A DNA stretch of 64,000 bases from Hygrocybe punicea (taxonomy: Eukaryota; Basidiomycota; Agaricomycetes; Agaricales; Hygrophoraceae). Positions within the stretch are counted from its first letter, which is position 1. Each line of letters starts with the position of its first letter. Under the pieces are notes generated by a model. It made no database searches and was not told the DNA's origin. It worked only from the letters and a program-made list of their open reading frames with translations. This document shows, piece after piece, positions 62,217 through 64,000 of this stretch. The stretch lies in assembly GCA_963556145.1 (NCBI GenBank), contig OY744462.1, positions 5,766,001 to 5,830,000 on the forward strand, written 5' to 3'. A program made the position numbers and the translations under genes.

Positions 62217-64000
62217 ATGACAGCGACAGCAGCAAATCAGCAAGGCATTACCAAGAACTTGTCGGGGGCCAACGCTTCATTTAATGACAGAGTATTCATC
62301 CAAATACCCCCCTCTGCATCCACGATTAATGCTATCTGTAGGGCAAACCCATGGAACTTCGGCTATCGAATATGATTGCTGCAAAAGGCTGGTCTTTATC
62401 AGTATCATGCCTTCCATAGTCCAACTCAATCTGTTTTGCTGTCGACAGCAATTAGTGATGCTGTACGGACCTCCTTAGGGCCAAGGGGGATGGACAAGAT
62501 GGTATGTTGGTTCACCAAGTTGTTGAAGCAAATCATCAGATCCGCCTGGTGCAGATACAAACCGCGAAAGGAGAAGTTATCATTACAAACGATGGTGCCA
62601 CGATCCTTAAAAATATTCAGGCGTTACACCCTGCTGCAAAAATGGCGCGTATTAAGATCATCTCCCCAATGTCAAGATGAGTAATGCTCGAACAGTTGGT
62701 TGATTTGTCTGCGGCACAAGATGTTGAAGCTGGCGATGGAACAACATCCGTTGTTGTACTTGCAGGTAGCCTTCTCGGTGCTGCAGAGAAAATGCTTCAA
62801 AAAGGGATGCACCCAACGATTATTGCCGAAGCATTCCTAAAAGCGTCCACCAAGGCAGTCGAATTCCTTACAGAAATATCAACGCCCGTTGATCTGAACG
62901 ATAGACCCAGCTTATTGCGTGCGGCTAGCACGTCCTTGAATTCCAAAGTACTTTTTGTGTCATGCAACGCCTCCTCTGTAAACTGACGTCGACGAATAGA
63001 TTGTCTCGCAATATTCTTCTACATTAGCTCCTATCGCCGTCGCTGCTGTCACACGTCTGGTGACACCCACCTCGACGAACGTTGATCTCCGAGATATTCG
63101 CGTGGTGAAGAAAGTTGGTGGAACGATCGAAGATACTGAGCTTGTAGACGGTGTTGTACTCAATCAGAATGTTGTGGTGGCCGCCGGTGGACCCACGCGG
63201 ATGGAGAAGGCCAAAATTGCTATCGTTCAGTTCCAGTTGAGCGCGCCAAAACCTGATGTCAGTCCCATACATTAGTTGTCAAAAAATTGCTGACATTTCC
63301 TTCCACAGATGGACAACACTGTAGTAATAAATGATTATCGACAAATGGACAAAGTAATCAAGGAAGGACGCCAATATCTTCTCAATATCTGCAAAAAGAT
63401 CAAAAAGGCAAATTGCAATGTTCTCTTGATCCAAAAATCGATTCTACGCGATGCCGTCGATGATACATCCCTCAATTTCCTGAAAAGACTCAATATCCTC
63501 GTGGTGAAGGACGTTGAGCGGGACGAGATCGAGTTTCTCTCGAAGAGTTTTGGATGCAAACCAATTGCGGATATAGATGCTTTCACCGAGGATAAGCTTG
63601 GGTATGCAGATCTGGTTGAGGAAACATCACAGGCTGGTGCAAAGGTTGTCCGAATTACGGGAGTGAAGAACCGTGGCCGGACAGTGAGCATACTGGCGAC
63701 GGGAGGCAATTCCCTTGTCGTAGAGGAGTGCGAGCGCAGTTTGCATGATGCCTTGTGTGTCGTTAGGTGTCTCGTCAAGAGGCGGTATGTCAACACCTCC
63801 TTTCATCGTATTTAATTCACTCAATTGAACTCAGTGCGCTAATTGGTGGCGGCGGAGCACCCGAAATCCACGTATCCCGCCTCCTTTCTCAATATGCTCA
63901 ATCTCTCAAGGGGATGGAAGCATATTGTTTTCAGGCTTACGCCGATGCATTGGAAGTGATACCTACCACTCTGGCGGAAAACGCTGGTCTCAATCCCATC
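62217..64000 (+). CDS. CCT4: T-complex chaperonin subunit delta (3' end outside window)
   Basis: One of eight paralogous subunits of the cytosolic TRiC/CCT ring that folds actin and tubulin. Exons in view: 62217-62291, 62342-62387, 62449-62501, 62555-62644, 62696-62947, 63000-63257, 63309-63784, 63835-64000 (cut). About 472 residues of about 530 are present. Motifs: [49 protein letters not shown] (nucleotide site), [20 protein letters not shown] and [20 protein letters not shown]. The subunit type delta is given by [20 protein letters not shown] and [19 protein letters not shown]. Introns 2 and 4 require GC donors (GCTGGT, GCGCGT), both forced by highly conserved protein sequence. Confidence 0.97.

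Overview
The window is nuclear DNA of a filamentous basidiomycete, most likely an Agaricomycete. Genes are dense on both strands. Nearly all are split by many short introns of about 45-60 bases, and there are no operons or ribosome-binding sites. The proteins are typical fungal ones: SIP5, FMP25-like, NPR2, JSN1-type PUF, GDS1-like and linker histone H1. A decayed NACHT-WD40 gene of the type expanded in mushrooms is also present. Gene models were built by hand: exons were joined where splice sites restored a conserved protein, and exon lengths were checked to keep frame. Gene names rest on recalled family motifs, since no database search was possible.

Layout. 1-7 kb: end of mitochondrial uS2, anthranilate synthase (TRP2), the H/ACA snoRNP chaperone SHQ1, and an SLC35F6-like transporter. 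7-13 kb: an arrestin-fold protein, a very small two-exon gene and SIP5. 13-19 kb: a SERCA calcium pump, then two tandem secreted double-psi beta-barrel proteins. 19-24 kb: an unknown Lys-rich protein, an FMP25-like RCC1 protein and an unknown 200-residue protein. 24-31 kb: a JSN1/PUF-type RNA-binding protein, then 2.4 kb of non-coding DNA with a broken NACHT-WD40 gene. 31-39 kb: DEAH helicase ECM16/DHX37 and a GDS1-type winged-helix protein. 39-44 kb: two linker histone H1 genes flanking a degenerate acyl-CoA-synthetase-like gene. 44-64 kb: TEL2, OGG1, NPR2, RCL1, a bestrophin-like channel, the 24 kDa subunit of complex I, UBA3, N-myristoyltransferase, UFD1 and the start of CCT4.

Most genes are unrelated housekeeping functions sharing space, not a pathway cluster. 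There are loose themes. SHQ1, ECM16 and RCL1 serve ribosome or snoRNP biogenesis. uS2m, the 24 kDa complex I subunit and FMP25 are mitochondrial. UBA3 and UFD1 act in ubiquitin-like pathways. TEL2 and NPR2 touch TOR-family kinase signalling. Several divergent pairs share very short promoters (66, 89 and 117 bases).

The most unusual signals are: a set of eight GC-AG introns whose donors all keep GT at positions +5/+6; a tandem pair of secreted proteins sharing a 21-base microexon and an identically placed Kex2 site; an AMP-binding protein that has lost its catalytic motifs; and two decayed genes in otherwise empty spaces. I saw no CRISPR array, intact transposon, tRNA or rRNA gene.
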